The notes below the pieces were generated by a model, which was not told the DNA's origin, did no database searches, and was given only the letters and a program-made list of their open reading frames with translations. From positions 121,500-185,499 of the forward strand of contig NZ_BJNT01000008.1 of NCBI RefSeq assembly GCF_006539825.1: a stretch of 64,000 bases of DNA. The letters run 5' to 3'. Of the stretch, positions 7,384 through 17,089 are shown piece after piece (position 1 is the stretch's first letter; each line of letters starts with the position of its first letter). A program made the position numbers and the translations under genes. The DNA comes from Corynebacterium variabile (GTDB taxonomy: Bacteria; Actinomycetota; Actinomycetes; Mycobacteriales; Mycobacteriaceae).

Positions 7384-7396
7384 ACACTACATTGCC
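7384..7396. other. Putative attachment core, right end
   Basis: ACACTACATTGCC repeats the left core with one mismatch. Its CTA (7387-7389) is the stop codon of DUF3180 on the minus strand, so integration leaves that protein intact. The element uses the 3' end of a protein gene rather than a tRNA. Confidence 0.65.
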
Positions 7397-7950
7397 TGTG
7401 CCCCTGACCGGCGTCCATCCGGGTCCGCGTCGCCCGGCGGAACCAGACAACAACGCTCGAGGACCACACCGGCGACCGCCACCGCAGCCCCGGCGGCAAC
7501 ACAGGCCACCGCCCCGGGAGTGTCCTCCTGGGCGGCCAGCAACGACGGGTACTCGATGAGGACGTAGACCGTCAGGCCCAGGTAACCGCCGCCGACGAAC
7601 GCCCCCAACCACGAACAGGCCTTGCCCAGCACGGCCGCCCGGGCGATGAAGACCGGGGACATCTGGCTGCTGTCGTGGCCGACCTCACCGTCGTTGATCC
7701 GCCGCCGCACCGCCACCGCGGTCACTGCCGCGACCGCGGCGATGATCCACAGCGCCACGGAGTTCCGCACCCGGGCCGGCGGGAAGTCCCCGTAGAAGTA
7801 CACCGCGGCCACCCCGACAACCAGGGCCGTGGCAGCGGCGGCGAGAAGCAACGCACTGACCGGGGTCAGCGACAGTCCGGGCCCACCCTGCTGACCGGAC
7901 TGGCCGGACCGGTCGCGCCCCTGCGGGGAGCCGCCGTTCTTCTTCGTCAT
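7387..7950 (-). CDS. DUF3180 membrane protein
   Basis: The 187-residue protein has four membrane segments (about residues 29-50, 62-80, 112-135 and 143-165) between a Gly/Gln-rich N-terminus and a short charged tail, the layout of DUF3180 proteins encoded after folK in Corynebacterium and Mycobacterium. It starts at ATG 7950, overlapping the folK stop as ATGA; an ATG at 7959 is possible. Its biochemical role is unknown. The stop codon lies inside the element's attachment core, and the last residues (GAQAM) are encoded within or beside it, so insertion has not truncated it. Confidence 0.85.
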   Translation of the reverse strand: MTKKNGGSPQGRDRSGQSGQQGGPGLSLTPVSALLLAAAATALVVGVAAVYFYGDFPPARVRNSVALWIIAAVAAVTAVAVRRRINDGEVGHDSSQMSPVFIARAAVLGKACSWLGAFVGGGYLGLTVYVLIEYPSLLAAQEDTPGAVACVAAGAAVAVAGVVLERCCLVPPGDADPDGRRSGAQAM

Positions 7951-8492
7951 GGGGCCCATGCTACGTCGGGCAGCGCACGCACCCCGGACACATCCTCCTC
8001 AGGACAGGCGGCGATGAGGTCCGCCACCGGTGTGCCACCGAGCGTCGCGGAGGGGTCCGCGTCCTGCCAGGGCACCAGGACGAAGGCCCGCGCATGGGCC
8101 CAGGCATGGGGCACCACGAGCTTCTCACCCCACCGGCCGTCGCTGCGGATCTCCTCCCCCGCCTCCGAGTACAGCGCGACCAGGTCGACGTCGAGGGTGC
8201 GCGGTCCCCAGTGCCGGTCACGCACGCGGTGGGCGGCCTGCTCCTCCGCCTGGCAGCGGTGCAGCAGGTCCACCGGGGTGAACAAGGCGTCCTCCACGTC
8301 AACGATGAGGACGCAGTTACGGAATTCGGCCTGGTCGGTCACACCCCACGGCGGGGTGGCGAACATCCGGGAGGACGCGAGGACGCGGATCCCTTCAGTC
8401 GACGCGAGGGACGCCGCCGCGTGGGCGATCTGTGCCGCCGGATCCCCCAGGTCACCGGGGAGGTTCGCACCGAAGGCGAGGACCGCTCTCAC
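7947..8492 (-). CDS. folK: 2-amino-4-hydroxy-6-hydroxymethyldihydropteridine pyrophosphokinase
   Basis: HPPK transfers pyrophosphate from ATP to 6-hydroxymethyl-dihydropterin, supplying the substrate of FolP. The 181-residue protein has the conserved N-terminal ALGSN-like strand (VLAFGANLPGDLGD), the aromatic segment near FATPPWG, and the signature RHWGPRTLDVDLVAL containing the catalytic Arg and metal-binding Asp-x-Asp. It starts with GTG at 8492, overlapping the folB stop as GTGA, and is followed by DUF3180 with ATGA overlap, so folE-P-B-K-DUF3180 is one coupled operon. Confidence 0.95.
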   Translation of the reverse strand: MRAVLAFGANLPGDLGDPAAQIAHAAASLASTEGIRVLASSRMFATPPWGVTDQAEFRNCVLIVDVEDALFTPVDLLHRCQAEEQAAHRVRDRHWGPRTLDVDLVALYSEAGEEIRSDGRWGEKLVVPHAWAHARAFVLVPWQDADPSATLGGTPVADLIAACPEEDVSGVRALPDVAWAP

Positions 8493-8884
8493 TGTCCCGT
8501 CCCCGCCACAGGCCTCTGGGACGACTTCTGGGACCGTCGGGCGACGACGCGCACGTCGGTGAAGGGGTGGTGGATCGGGGCATCAGGTTTGTGCACGGTG
8601 ACCTCCACGGCAATCACCCCGGCCAGGTCGTTGAGCCGGTCGGCGATGGTCGCCGCGAGCGTCTCGATGAGGTCGAGCGAGGGTCCCTCGACGACCGCCA
8701 CGGCGATGTCGGCGAGATCGACGTACGAGATGGTCTCACTGATCTCGTCGGACGCCGTGGCTGCGGAGAAGTCGGTCCAGACCACCAGATCGATGATGAA
8801 CTTCTGGCCCTTGTCCTTCTCGAAGTCGTAGACGCCGTGGTAGCCGTAGGCTTCCAGGCCGTCGAGTTCAATACGGTCAGCCAC
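8489..8884 (-). CDS. folB: Dihydroneopterin aldolase
   Basis: FolB converts 7,8-dihydroneopterin to 6-hydroxymethyl-dihydropterin and glycolaldehyde. The 131-residue product starts with GTG at 8884 after GGAGGG; the usual N-terminus (DRIELDGLEAYGYHGVYDFE) follows, including the conserved Tyr-His-Gly and acidic residues. VDLADIA, SLDLIETLA with its conserved Glu, and VTVHKPDAPI with the catalytic Lys are present. The start overlaps folP by eight bases. Length fits the family. Confidence 0.93.
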   Translation of the reverse strand: MADRIELDGLEAYGYHGVYDFEKDKGQKFIIDLVVWTDFSAATASDEISETISYVDLADIAVAVVEGPSLDLIETLAATIADRLNDLAGVIAVEVTVHKPDAPIHHPFTDVRVVARRSQKSSQRPVAGTGQ

Positions 8885-9773
8885 GTCGGGCCCTCCATCC
8901 TTCCGGCAGCGCCGGTCCGTGTGCCTGTGCCACCGCGTGAGCGACATCCACCGCCGCGCGGGTCGCGGCGACGTCGTGGACCCGTACGGCCCACACCCCT
9001 GCCTGTGCGGCCAGTGCCGAGACCGCCGCCGTGGCGTCATCGGCGGAGGCGGGGGTTCCGGGCCCGCCGTCCGGTCCCGGTCGCAGGGCCGTGAGGAACC
9101 GCTTGCGGGATGCCCCGATGAGCGTCCGGTGCCCCTGCTCCGCCCAGGTCGCGGTGAGGTCGGGCATGGCGTGCAGCAGTGCCCAGTTGTCGTCGGCGTC
9201 CTTGGCGAAACCGATACCGGGGTCCAGGATCAACCGGTCGGCGGGCACACCTGCGGCCCGGGCGTCGTCCGTCAGTTCACCCAGCAGCCCGGAGACGTCG
9301 GCGACGACATCCCCGCCGTGGTCGGCGCGTCCTTCCGCTGAGGAGAAACGATCGGCCCGCCAGTGCATGAGGCAGTAGTCCACCGGCTGACCCACCGGCC
9401 GTGTCCGGTTGGCGTCGGCGACGACCCGGTACATCCCGGGGTCGGCCAGGCCACCGGAGACGTCGTTGACGATGTCGACACCGGCGGCGACCGCGGCCTC
9501 GGCGGTGGAGGCGCGCATCGTGTCCACACTGGTGGTGATCCCGTCGGCATGCAGGGCAGCGATGACCGGGACGACCCGGTCCCGCTCGACGTCGGGGTCG
9601 ACGCGGGTGGCACCCGGCCGGGTGGATTCCCCACCGATGTCGATGATGTCCGCGCCGGCGTCCACCATCTCGTGGGCGTGGGCGAGGGCACGCTCCGTGG
9701 AGTTCCACTCGCCACCGTCGGAGAAGGAGTCCTCGGTGACATTGAGGATCCCCATCACGAGCGTGCGGGGCAT
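8877..9773 (-). CDS. folP: Dihydropteroate synthase
   Basis: FolP condenses hydroxymethyl-dihydropterin pyrophosphate with p-aminobenzoate, the step targeted by sulfonamides. The 298-residue TIM-barrel protein shows both signatures: MGILNVTEDSFSDGG near the N-terminus and ADIIDIGGESTRPGA with the substrate-binding loop. DPGIGFAKD and the GASRKRF loop are also present, and RVHDVA near the C-terminus. The ATG at 9773 overlaps the folE stop (TGATG), giving tight coupling. Confidence 0.96.
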   Translation of the reverse strand: MPRTLVMGILNVTEDSFSDGGEWNSTERALAHAHEMVDAGADIIDIGGESTRPGATRVDPDVERDRVVPVIAALHADGITTSVDTMRASTAEAAVAAGVDIVNDVSGGLADPGMYRVVADANRTRPVGQPVDYCLMHWRADRFSSAEGRADHGGDVVADVSGLLGELTDDARAAGVPADRLILDPGIGFAKDADDNWALLHAMPDLTATWAEQGHRTLIGASRKRFLTALRPGPDGGPGTPASADDATAAVSALAAQAGVWAVRVHDVAATRAAVDVAHAVAQAHGPALPEGWRARRG

Positions 9774-10390
9774 CAGTTCCCCCGGATCAGGGAGAACGCC
9801 TCGGCGCGGGTGCGGGCGTCGTTCCGGAAACCGCCGCGCACGGCGGAGGTGACGGTCGTCGCGCCCGGCTTACGGATACCGCGCATCGCCATGCACAGGT
9901 GCTCGCACTCGATGACGACGATGACGGCGGACGCATTCAGGCGCGTGGCGACGGCGTCGGCGACCTGGCTGGTGAGGCGTTCCTGCACCTGGGGACGCTT
10001 GGCGAAGCCGTCGACGAGACGGGCGAGCTTGGACAGTCCGGTGACGGTGCCGTCGTTTCCGGGGATGTAGCCGATGTGGGCGTGCCCGTAGAAGGGCACC
10101 AGGTGGTGCTCGCAGGTCGAGTAGATCGGGATGTCCTTGACGAGGACGAGTTCCCGGTGGTCCTCGTTGAAGGTCTTGTTGAGGACCTCCGCCGGGTCAC
10201 GGAAAAGTCCGTCGAAGATCTCACGGTAGGCGCGGGCGACCCGGGCAGGGGTCTCCTGCAGGCCCTCGCGGTCGGGGTCCGCGCCGACGGCGAACAGCAG
10301 CTCGCGGACGGCGGCTTCCGCCCGCTCCTGGTCAAAGGGGCGACCGGTGATCTGGGAGACCGGCTGGTCGGTGGATTCGGAGTTACTCAA
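9773..10390 (-). CDS. folE: GTP cyclohydrolase I
   Basis: FolE makes 7,8-dihydroneopterin triphosphate from GTP, the first step of folate synthesis. The 205-residue protein has the zinc-site and catalytic motif [11 protein letters not shown], the [17 protein letters not shown] segment and a second Cys in [16 protein letters not shown]. It starts with TTG at 10390, whose last bases overlap the ftsH stop as TTGA; no better start is available. The rare TTG start may lower its expression relative to ftsH. Confidence 0.95.
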   Translation of the reverse strand: MSNSESTDQPVSQITGRPFDQERAEAAVRELLFAVGADPDREGLQETPARVARAYREIFDGLFRDPAEVLNKTFNEDHRELVLVKDIPIYSTCEHHLVPFYGHAHIGYIPGNDGTVTGLSKLARLVDGFAKRPQVQERLTSQVADAVATRLNASAVIVVIECEHLCMAMRGIRKPGATTVTSAVRGGFRNDARTRAEAFSLIRGN

Positions 10391-12840
10391 CGGTCTTCCT
10401 CGTTCGTGTCGTCAGTCGTCTTCTCCGGGTCGACCCGGTGGTGACGCCCGGTGGGGGCGTCATCCGTGACCCACGGGTGGTCCGGCTGCTCGTTGTCCGG
10501 CAGCCGGAAGCCACGGATCTCGCCCTGTGACGGGCCCTGTGAAGGGCCCTGGCCGGATCCTCGGTCGGGGCCGGGGCCGTAGTTCTGCTCACCGGGGTGA
10601 CGCGGGGCGGCCTGGTCGTAGGGGTTGTTCAGCGGATCACCGGGCGGGTTGGTCCGGTCCTGGCCTCCCCAGAGGTGGTCCCGACGGGGTTGACCAGGCT
10701 GCTGGCCCTGCTGACCGTGCTGCTGCGGCGGAAAGCCGGGGAGCTTCGCCGGCACCTGGTTCTGCCCCTGCTGCCCCTGCTGGCCCTGCTGCCGCTGCTG
10801 GTCCTGTTCGAGCTGCTCGGCACGCTTGGCCTCCTGCGCCGCCTTGCGACGCTCCATCCGGGCCTTGCGCGCCTCGGAGTAGAAGTCAGGGCGCACCGGC
10901 GGCTCCTCGCCACGTTCCTTGGCGAGTTCATTGGGCGTCTTCACCGGTTCGCGGAAGTCCCTCGGGAACTCGACGTCCTGGCCGTCGAAGATGTCGTTGA
11001 CCTCGACCAACGGCATCTCGCCGAAAATGGCCTCCAGGTCCGGACGCCGCAGCGTCTCCTTCTCCAGGAGCTTGGTCGCCAGGGTGTCGAGGTAGTCCCG
11101 GTTCTCGCGCAGGATGCGGTAGGCGACGACGTGGGCCTTCTCGATGAGCATCCGGACCTGGTCGTCGATCGTCGCGGCGACGGCCGGCGAGTAGTCCAGG
11201 GTGCCCTGCCCGGGGCGTCCCGCGAACGGGTCACCCTGCTCTTCGCCGTACTTCACGGCGCCGAGCTGCGGGCTCATGCCGTACTCGGTGACCATGCCGC
11301 GGGCGATCTTCGTCGCCTGCTCGATGTCGGCGGAGGCACCCGTGGTCGGCGCACCGAAGACGAGCTCCTCGGCGGAGCGTCCGCCCATGGCGAAGACCAG
11401 CCGGGCGAAGAGCTCGGATCGGGTGTACATGCCCTTGTCGTCCTCGGGCACGGCCATGGCGTGACCGCCGGTCTTGCCGCGGGCGAGGATCGTGACCTTG
11501 TAGACCCGCTCGATGTCCTTGATGCCCCAGGCGGCCAGGGTGTGACCGCCCTCGTGGTAGGCGGTGACCTTCTTCTCGTGCTCGGAGATGATCTTCGACG
11601 TGCGGCGCGGACCACCGATGACGCGGTCGGTCGCCTCCTCCAGCGCATCGCCGGTGATGACGTTGCCGTCGACGCGGGCGGTGAGCAGCGCGGCCTCGTT
11701 GAGCACGTTCGCCAGATCCGCACCGGACATTCCGACGGTCCGCTTGGCCAGGGACTTCAGGTCCACGTCGGGAGCCAGTGGCTTGTTCTTCGCGTGGACG
11801 CGCAGGATCTGCTCGCGGCCCGCCAGGTCCGGGTTGCCGACCGGGATCTGCCGGTCGAAGCGGCCCGGGCGCAGCAGTGCGGGGTCGAGGATGTCGGGGC
11901 GGTTCGTCGCAGCCATGAGGATGACGCCCTCACGGTCGTCGAAGCCGTCCATCTCGACGAGGAGCTGGTTGAGGGTCTGCTCACGCTCATCGTGACCGCC
12001 GCCCATGCCGGCGCCACGCTGGCGGCCGACGGCGTCGATCTCGTCGACGAAGATGATGCAGGGGCTGTTCTCCTTGGCGGTCTTGAACAGGTCGCGCACC
12101 CGCGAGGCACCGACACCGACGAACATCTCGACGAAGTCCGAACCGGAGATGGTGTAGAACGGGACGCCTGCCTCACCGGCGACGGCACGGGCCAGCAGCG
12201 TCTTACCGGTGCCGGGCGGACCGTAGAGCAGGACGCCGCGCGGGACCTTGGCCCCGAGCTCCTCGTAGCGGGCCGGGTCCTGCAGGAAGTCGCGGATCTC
12301 GTCGAGCTCCTCGACGGCCTCGTCGGCGCCGGCGACGTCGTCGAAGGTCGTGTCCGGGTTGTCGACGTTGAGTTCCTTGGCCTTCGACTTGCCGATGCCG
12401 AAGGCGCCGCCGGCGCCACCCTGCATGCGGGTGAGGAAGAACAGCAGCAGACCACCGATGATGAGGATCGGCAGCAGCATCACCAGCAGCGAGCCGAGGA
12501 AGGAGTCCTCGGAGACCTTGGTCTGGTACTTACCGGCGTCCGATGCCTGGACCTTCTCGAAGATCGTGTCCGCGGCTCGGGCCGGGTACTTCGTGATGAT
12601 CTTCTCGACGTCGTCGTCGCCGTCGACGCTGATCTTGTCCTTCAGCGTGATCTGGAGCTGCTGCTCCCGGTCGTTGATCTGCACCTCCTCGACGTTCTTG
12701 TCGTCGAGCTGCTTCACGGCGACGGAGGTGTCGACGTCGGAGTACCCGCGGGTGGAGTCGGTGAGAACGCTGAACGCGTAGATGGCGACGAGGATCGCGG
12801 CGACAACCGCGGCAATCCGCAGGACCTTCTTCTTAGTCAT
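10387..12840 (-). CDS. ftsH: ATP-dependent zinc metalloprotease FtsH
   Basis: FtsH degrades misfolded membrane and some soluble proteins. The 817-residue protein has two membrane segments (about residues 5-24 and 114-136) flanking a periplasmic domain, an AAA domain (Walker A GPPGTGKT, Walker [15 protein letters not shown] region around [19 protein letters not shown]), and an M41 protease domain with HEGGH as the zinc motif. The last 170 residues are low-complexity, rich in Gln, Pro and Gly, longer than in most FtsH proteins. The ATG at 12840 follows AGGGAGAC. It heads the folate operon. Confidence 0.97.
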   Translation of the reverse strand: MTKKKVLRIAAVVAAILVAIYAFSVLTDSTRGYSDVDTSVAVKQLDDKNVEEVQINDREQQLQITLKDKISVDGDDDVEKIITKYPARAADTIFEKVQASDAGKYQTKVSEDSFLGSLLVMLLPILIIGGLLLFFLTRMQGGAGGAFGIGKSKAKELNVDNPDTTFDDVAGADEAVEELDEIRDFLQDPARYEELGAKVPRGVLLYGPPGTGKTLLARAVAGEAGVPFYTISGSDFVEMFVGVGASRVRDLFKTAKENSPCIIFVDEIDAVGRQRGAGMGGGHDEREQTLNQLLVEMDGFDDREGVILMAATNRPDILDPALLRPGRFDRQIPVGNPDLAGREQILRVHAKNKPLAPDVDLKSLAKRTVGMSGADLANVLNEAALLTARVDGNVITGDALEEATDRVIGGPRRTSKIISEHEKKVTAYHEGGHTLAAWGIKDIERVYKVTILARGKTGGHAMAVPEDDKGMYTRSELFARLVFAMGGRSAEELVFGAPTTGASADIEQATKIARGMVTEYGMSPQLGAVKYGEEQGDPFAGRPGQGTLDYSPAVAATIDDQVRMLIEKAHVVAYRILRENRDYLDTLATKLLEKETLRRPDLEAIFGEMPLVEVNDIFDGQDVEFPRDFREPVKTPNELAKERGEEPPVRPDFYSEARKARMERRKAAQEAKRAEQLEQDQQRQQGQQGQQGQNQVPAKLPGFPPQQHGQQGQQPGQPRRDHLWGGQDRTNPPGDPLNNPYDQAAPRHPGEQNYGPGPDRGSGQGPSQGPSQGEIRGFRLPDNEQPDHPWVTDDAPTGRHHRVDPEKTTDDTNEEDR

Positions 12841-12877
12841 AGTCTCCCTAGGGTATCGCAGGGGCGGGCCGGATGAA

Positions 12878-14494
12878 TCAGCTGTACACCTCGGGACGCA
12901 GCGCTCCGATCCACGGCAGCGTCCGGTAGCGCTCGGCGTAGTCGAGACCGTAGCCGACGATGAACTCGTCGGGGACCTCGAAGCCCAGGGCGGAGCACTC
13001 GACGTCCACGACGACGCGGTCCGGCTTGCGCAGCAGGGCGACGACCTCGAGGCTCTTCGGCCCGCGGCCCTGGAGATCCTTGACCAGCCAGGACAGCGTC
13101 CGGCCGGAGTCGATGATGTCCTCGACGATGACCACGTCCCGGCCGGCGATGTCGGTCGCCAGGTCCTTGACGATGGTCACGGTACCCGAGGATTCCGCCC
13201 CGGAGCCGTAGGAGGAGACGACCATGAACTCCAGCTGGGCGGGCACCGACAGGGCACGGGAGAAGTCGGACATGAACACGGCGGCACCCTTGAGGACGCA
13301 GACGAGGACGAGGTCCTCCGGGGCGTCCCGGTGCCGGTCGCTGACCTCGTCGGCGAGTTCGCGGACGCGGCGTTGCAGCGTCGGCTCGTCGATGAGGATC
13401 CCGGAGATGTCGTCGCCGAAAGGGTGGTCGGGAATCTCGGGGTTGTCGGCGGTCACGGTGTCCAGTCTCCTCAGGTGTGTGGTCTCCAGGGCGCCGTCAC
13501 GCCGCCGGACCACACGTCGGTGGGTATTGCGTCGGACATCGATTGTAGGCCCCGGCTGATCCGGGTGCGGCACGGCCACGGGGCCCTGTCCGTGCCAGTC
13601 AGCGACCAGGGCGTCGATCCGGGCCAGGTGGACCGAGGTCAGCGGTCCGGCGACCCCGGCGAGCCAGTCCCGCAGCATCCGGCGGCGTAGCGGTGCCGGC
13701 CGGTCGGCGAGCACGGTCACCGGCAGCCGGTCGCCCGGCACGACCCCGGCGGACTCGAGTGCTCCGGCCGCCTGGTCGTCGAGCAGGTCGGCGTCCTCCC
13801 GCAGCATCCGGGCGCTGCGGGTGAGTGCGGCGTCCACCCGCGGGCCGAGGATCTCCCGCATCACCGGGAGCAGTTCGTGGCGCACCCGCGAGCGCAGGAT
13901 CTCGGGGTGTTCATTGTGGGGGTCGTCCCAGATCCCGAGTCCGAGTTCGGCGCAGCTGCCGCGGGTCTGCCTGCGGGTGGCGGCCAGCAGCGGGCGTCCC
14001 AGGAAGGACGCCCCGGCGTCCACCACCGGATGGTCACCGGTGATCTCCCGGAGGCCGGCGAGGCTGCCGGTCCCCGACCCGCGGGTCAGGGAGAGCAGCA
14101 GGCCTTCGGCGTCATCGTCGGCGGTGTGGGCGACGAGCACGGGTCGACCGTCGGCAGCCTCGCCGAGTGCCCGGTAACGGGCGGCGCGGGCCGGCCCCTC
14201 CCCCGGACCGTCGACGGCGACGGTGACCACCGTCGCCGTCGCACCGAGGTCGCGGCACTGCTGTGCGGCGCGTGCGGCGACCCGGTCCGAGCCGTCCTGG
14301 AGCCGGTGGTCGACGGTCACGGTCGTGACCGCCAGTCCGGCGTGGACACAGGCGGCGGCCAGGGCCAGCGAGTCCCCTCCCCCGGAGACCCCGCAGACCA
14401 CGGCGTCCCCGCGGTGCAGTCCGGCGTGGTCGAGGAGGTCGGCGAGGCTGTGCCGGACAGCGAGGGTCGCCGGGCCGGGACGACCGGGACGCAT
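12878..14494 (-). CDS. tilS-hpt: Bifunctional tRNA(Ile)-lysidine synthase / hypoxanthine phosphoribosyltransferase fusion
   Basis: One uninterrupted 538-residue frame encodes two enzymes. Residues 1-345 are TilS, which makes lysidine at position 34 of tRNA-Ile; the PP-loop is [13 protein letters not shown], and a C-terminal substrate-binding region follows. Residues about 347-538 are [29 protein letters not shown], the PRPP loop [15 protein letters not shown], and the C-terminal [11 protein letters not shown] motif. In most corynebacteria these are separate adjacent genes; here no stop lies between them. An internal GTG with a good ribosome binding site could still make HPRT alone. A TilS/HprT fusion is known from Listeria. 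Confidence 0.9.
   Translation of the reverse strand: MRPGRPGPATLAVRHSLADLLDHAGLHRGDAVVCGVSGGGDSLALAAACVHAGLAVTTVTVDHRLQDGSDRVAARAAQQCRDLGATATVVTVAVDGPGEGPARAARYRALGEAADGRPVLVAHTADDDAEGLLLSLTRGSGTGSLAGLREITGDHPVVDAGASFLGRPLLAATRRQTRGSCAELGLGIWDDPHNEHPEILRSRVRHELLPVMREILGPRVDAALTRSARMLREDADLLDDQAAGALESAGVVPGDRLPVTVLADRPAPLRRRMLRDWLAGVAGPLTSVHLARIDALVADWHGQGPVAVPHPDQPGPTIDVRRNTHRRVVRRRDGALETTHLRRLDTVTADNPEIPDHPFGDDISGILIDEPTLQRRVRELADEVSDRHRDAPEDLVLVCVLKGAAVFMSDFSRALSVPAQLEFMVVSSYGSGAESSGTVTIVKDLATDIAGRDVVIVEDIIDSGRTLSWLVKDLQGRGPKSLEVVALLRKPDRVVVDVECSALGFEVPDEFIVGYGLDYAERYRTLPWIGALRPEVYS
13456..13472 (-). promoter_or_regulatory. Internal ribosome binding site and GTG start for HPRT
   Basis: On the minus strand GAGGAG (13467-13472) stands 10 bases before GTG at 13456, in frame with the HPRT part. 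Initiation here would give a 192-residue HPRT of normal family length starting VTADNPEI. It looks like the original hpt start retained after loss of the tilS stop codon. Confidence 0.6.
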
Positions 14495-14499
14495 CGGGA

Positions 14500-15942
14500 C
14501 TACACCTTGCGCAGGGCGGCGGCGAGACGGTCGAGCGCGGCGCGGCCGGCGTCCTGGTCGGAGCCGTTGGACAGGAAGGCGAAGGTGAGGACGCGGCCCG
14601 AGTCGGTGGTCAGTGTGCCGGCGAGCGCGTTGACCCCGTCGAGGGTGCCGGTCTTCGCCCGGACCCGGCCGGCGGCCGATTCGGCCCCGGAGCCGGAAAG
14701 GTAGCGGTCGGACAGGGTTCCGTCGGCGGCGGCGACCGGCAGGGCGTCGAGCAGAAGGCGCAGTTCGGCGGCACGGTCGGCGATGTCGTCATCCTCCACG
14801 TCATCCACATCGTCGCTGACCGGTGAGCCGGCGGCGAGCGCGAGGACGCCGTCGAGGATCCGGGCGCTGAGCCGGTTGTCCTCACTCATGCCCGAGCAGT
14901 CCTTGAGCACGGCCTTGTCGACATCGATGCCCGCCTCCCCCAGGGTCTCGAGGATCGCGTCGGTGGCGCCGGAGAAGGTCGCGGGCTTGTCGCGGGCGGC
15001 GGCGACCTCGCGGCCGACGGCTTCGGCGAGGAGGTTGTCGCTGTGCAGCATCATGTCCCGCAGGCGGGTGCCGAGCGGGGCGGAGTAGACGGTACCGAGT
15101 GCGTCGGCGGCCTCGTCGCCGCTGTCACCGTCGGCCTCCGACCCGACCGGGTCCTCGGAGACGCTCACCGAGGCGTCCGGGGCGCCGAGGGCGTCCGCCA
15201 GGGCATGACCGGCGTCGGCAGCCGGGGTATTCGACCGCGGTGAATAGTTCTCGGTGGGGTCGGTACGTCCGGCGTCCAGCATCACCGCACCGAGCGGGGC
15301 GACATTGCCTGCTCCGATATCGTCGGTCGACCAGGTGGAGTTGAACAGGTCGCCCTCGCGGACCGAGTTGTCGACGACGACCGAGGTGACCGGCTGGCCG
15401 CCGAGAGCTTCGGTGACCTGCCCGGCAAGATCCTCGATGGTGGGGGCGTCGGTGAAGAACCCGGAATCCTTGCTGCGCTGCAGGGTGACGTCGCCGCCAC
15501 CGCGCAGGATGAGCTGCCCCGGCTCGTCGCCGGCCAGCACCGAGGTCTCCACCCGGTCGTCGACGGGCAGGGTGAGCAGCGCGGCGGTCGCCGTGGTCAG
15601 CTTCGTGGCGGATGCCGGGACCAGTGTGCGGTCCGGGTTCGCCGACCAGATCTCCTCACCGGTGGCCACGTCGGTGACATGCCCGGTGACCTGCCCGAGA
15701 GCACCGTCAGCGGCAGGACCGGCGAGGGCGGACGCCACGGCCTCGGTGTCGGGGGCGGAGTTGTCCGCCCCCTCGGCGGGCACGGCCCCGACCACCGGGG
15801 ACGCCGCAGCGATCTCCTCGGCTGCCTCGATGTCCGACCCGCTGGACCGGTTGACCACGAGAGCTGCAGCGACGATGACGATGACGGCGACAACGAACGC
15901 ACCGATGCCGTAGAGCCAACGGCGTGAGGAGTTCGTGCTCAT
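14500..15942 (-). CDS. dacB: D-alanyl-D-alanine carboxypeptidase, PBP4/DacB type
   Basis: This 480-residue protein trims peptidoglycan stem peptides outside the membrane. It has an N-terminal membrane anchor (about residues 7-31). The three penicillin-binding motifs are present: SxxK in PASATKLTTA, SxN in HSDNLLAEAVG, and KTG in RAKTGTLDGVNALAG. Starts at 15984 or 15951 are possible; 15942 gives the usual short positive N-terminus. The gap to tilS is only a few bases, so the genes probably form one transcript. Confidence 0.9.
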   Translation of the reverse strand: MSTNSSRRWLYGIGAFVVAVIVIVAAALVVNRSSGSDIEAAEEIAAASPVVGAVPAEGADNSAPDTEAVASALAGPAADGALGQVTGHVTDVATGEEIWSANPDRTLVPASATKLTTATAALLTLPVDDRVETSVLAGDEPGQLILRGGGDVTLQRSKDSGFFTDAPTIEDLAGQVTEALGGQPVTSVVVDNSVREGDLFNSTWSTDDIGAGNVAPLGAVMLDAGRTDPTENYSPRSNTPAADAGHALADALGAPDASVSVSEDPVGSEADGDSGDEAADALGTVYSAPLGTRLRDMMLHSDNLLAEAVGREVAAARDKPATFSGATDAILETLGEAGIDVDKAVLKDCSGMSEDNRLSARILDGVLALAAGSPVSDDVDDVEDDDIADRAAELRLLLDALPVAAADGTLSDRYLSGSGAESAAGRVRAKTGTLDGVNALAGTLTTDSGRVLTFAFLSNGSDQDAGRAALDRLAAALRKV

Positions 15943-16012
15943 CTCTGGCATCGGGGCCTTCCGGTTTCGGGATATGACCCCCACAGAGTATCGGACGACC
16001 CGGTTCCCATCG

Positions 16013-16549
16013 TCAGCTCCTCACCATCCGGACGGTCGTCCGGGGAATGCCCGCCACGGCGTGTTCGCGTTCCGCACCGTCCCTACGGAAACCGTTGCAG
16101 CGGTAGAACGCCTCGGCACGGGCATTGCCGTCGAGGACCCACAGGTAAGCGGGACTGTCCGCGATCACCGCGTCCAACAGCAGCTGTCCGACACCGGAGC
16201 CATGGACGCGGGCAGGGGAGTAGATGCCCTCGAGTTCGCGGTCCACCGGTGCGTCGTCGTCACGTCCCGGCCCGCCCGAAGCCCAGGCGACGATACCCCC
16301 GGCGTCCTCCGCCACCAGCACCTCTTCACCCCCGGCGATGATCCCGGCCCACTTCTGAGCTCTCTCCCCGGCGTCGAGACTGTCCAGCGCACCGGCCGGC
16401 AGGAGCGGACCGTAGGTCTCCCGCCAGGCGGCTACGTGGACATCGGCGATCTGCAGCGCGTCCTCCACCCCGGCCCGGCGGACCAGGAAGTCGGTGTCCG
16501 GTTCCACGGTGTATCGTCTCGCTCCTCTACTCCTGTTCTGCGTGCCCAT
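16013..16549 (-). CDS. GNAT-family N-acetyltransferase
   Basis: The 178-residue protein has the GNAT fold: an N-terminal strand-helix (FLVRRAGVEDALQIADVHVA), motif A around IYSPARVHGSGVGQLLLDAV with the acetyl-CoA-binding turn in the slightly altered form GSGVG, and motif B ending ARAEAFYRCNGFRRDG. Substrate is unknown. It is transcribed away from the SRPBCC gene, with about 55 bases between the starts. The start at 16549 may be a few codons too long. Confidence 0.8.
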   Translation of the reverse strand: MGTQNRSRGARRYTVEPDTDFLVRRAGVEDALQIADVHVAAWRETYGPLLPAGALDSLDAGERAQKWAGIIAGGEEVLVAEDAGGIVAWASGGPGRDDDAPVDRELEGIYSPARVHGSGVGQLLLDAVIADSPAYLWVLDGNARAEAFYRCNGFRRDGAEREHAVAGIPRTTVRMVRS

Positions 16550-16604
16550 GACTGTAGAGCCTCATCGGAATGTCTGCGGAGTTCGTTTCCGGAACGTATG
16601 CTCC

Positions 16605-17078
16605 ATGTCCATGGCAAAAGAACTGATCACCGCGTCCCGCACCATCAACGCCTCCCCGGACCGCGTCTGGCACGCGGTCTCCGACCTGTCGGCCATGGGT
16701 CGCCGCAGCCCGCAGTGCCGCAAGATGCTCGTCCTCGGTTCGGGGACGCCGCGTCCCGGTACCACCACCGTGAACCTCAACCGCCGCGGTGTCCTGTTCT
16801 GGCCGACGTGGTCGAAGGTCACCGCCTGGGAGCCGGCGAAGACCCTGGAGTTCCGGATCCCGATCAACGGTTCCCGGTGGCGCTACGACCTCGTCGACAA
16901 CGGCGACGGCACCACCACGGTCACCGAGTCCCGCATCGTGCAGGGGAACACCTCCGCGATCTCCCGCGGGCTGGTGGCTGCGTTCCTCGGCGGCAACGAC
17001 ACCTTCGAGGCCGAGCTGCACAAGGGAATTGAGCAGACCCTGGCGGGTATCGCCGGAGATGCCGAAGCAGCAGGGTAG
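16605..17078 (+). CDS. SRPBCC (START/polyketide cyclase-like) protein
   Basis: The 157-residue product has the SRPBCC pattern: an N-terminal strand leading to [19 protein letters not shown], a central block of beta strands around [17 protein letters not shown], and a long C-terminal helix. The family binds hydrophobic ligands; ligand and role are unknown here. ATG 16605 and ATG 16611 are both possible starts. Its stop overlaps a putative -10 box of the pyrophosphatase gene downstream. Confidence 0.75.
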   Translation: MSMAKELITASRTINASPDRVWHAVSDLSAMGRRSPQCRKMLVLGSGTPRPGTTTVNLNRRGVLFWPTWSKVTAWEPAKTLEFRIPINGSRWRYDLVDNGDGTTTVTESRIVQGNTSAISRGLVAAFLGGNDTFEAELHKGIEQTLAGIAGDAEAAG

Positions 17079-17081
17079 ACT
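17076..17081 (+). promoter_or_regulatory. Putative -10 box of ppa
   Basis: TAGACT lies eight bases before the ppa ATG, predicting a leaderless transcript. The box overlaps the stop codon of the preceding gene. Confidence 0.45.
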
Positions 17082-17089
17082 GGCTGCCC

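Larger units (their letters stand above)
624..7396. mobile_element. Integrated element (satellite- or ICE-like) of about 6.8 kb
   Basis: A tyrosine integrase sits at the left end, followed by a divergent repressor/excisionase pair, a replication ATPase and small overlapping phage-like genes all read rightward. Both ends carry the same 13-base sequence with one mismatch (624-636 and 7384-7396) and clusters of TGGACAC boxes. The element splits two genes that are neighbours in related genomes: DUF3180 (right) and DUF6779 (left). Removing it between the two copies leaves the DUF3180 TAG codon 10 bases before the DUF6779 ATG, a normal operon junction. No capsid, portal, large terminase, tail, relaxase or resistance gene is visible, so it looks like a phage satellite or minimal integrative element rather than a full prophage. 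Confidence 0.85.

Noticed and set aside
10597..12876. A 759-codon open frame opposite ftsH.
   Set aside because: It mirrors the conserved FtsH domains on the other strand and shows no protein motif, so it is a frame shadow.
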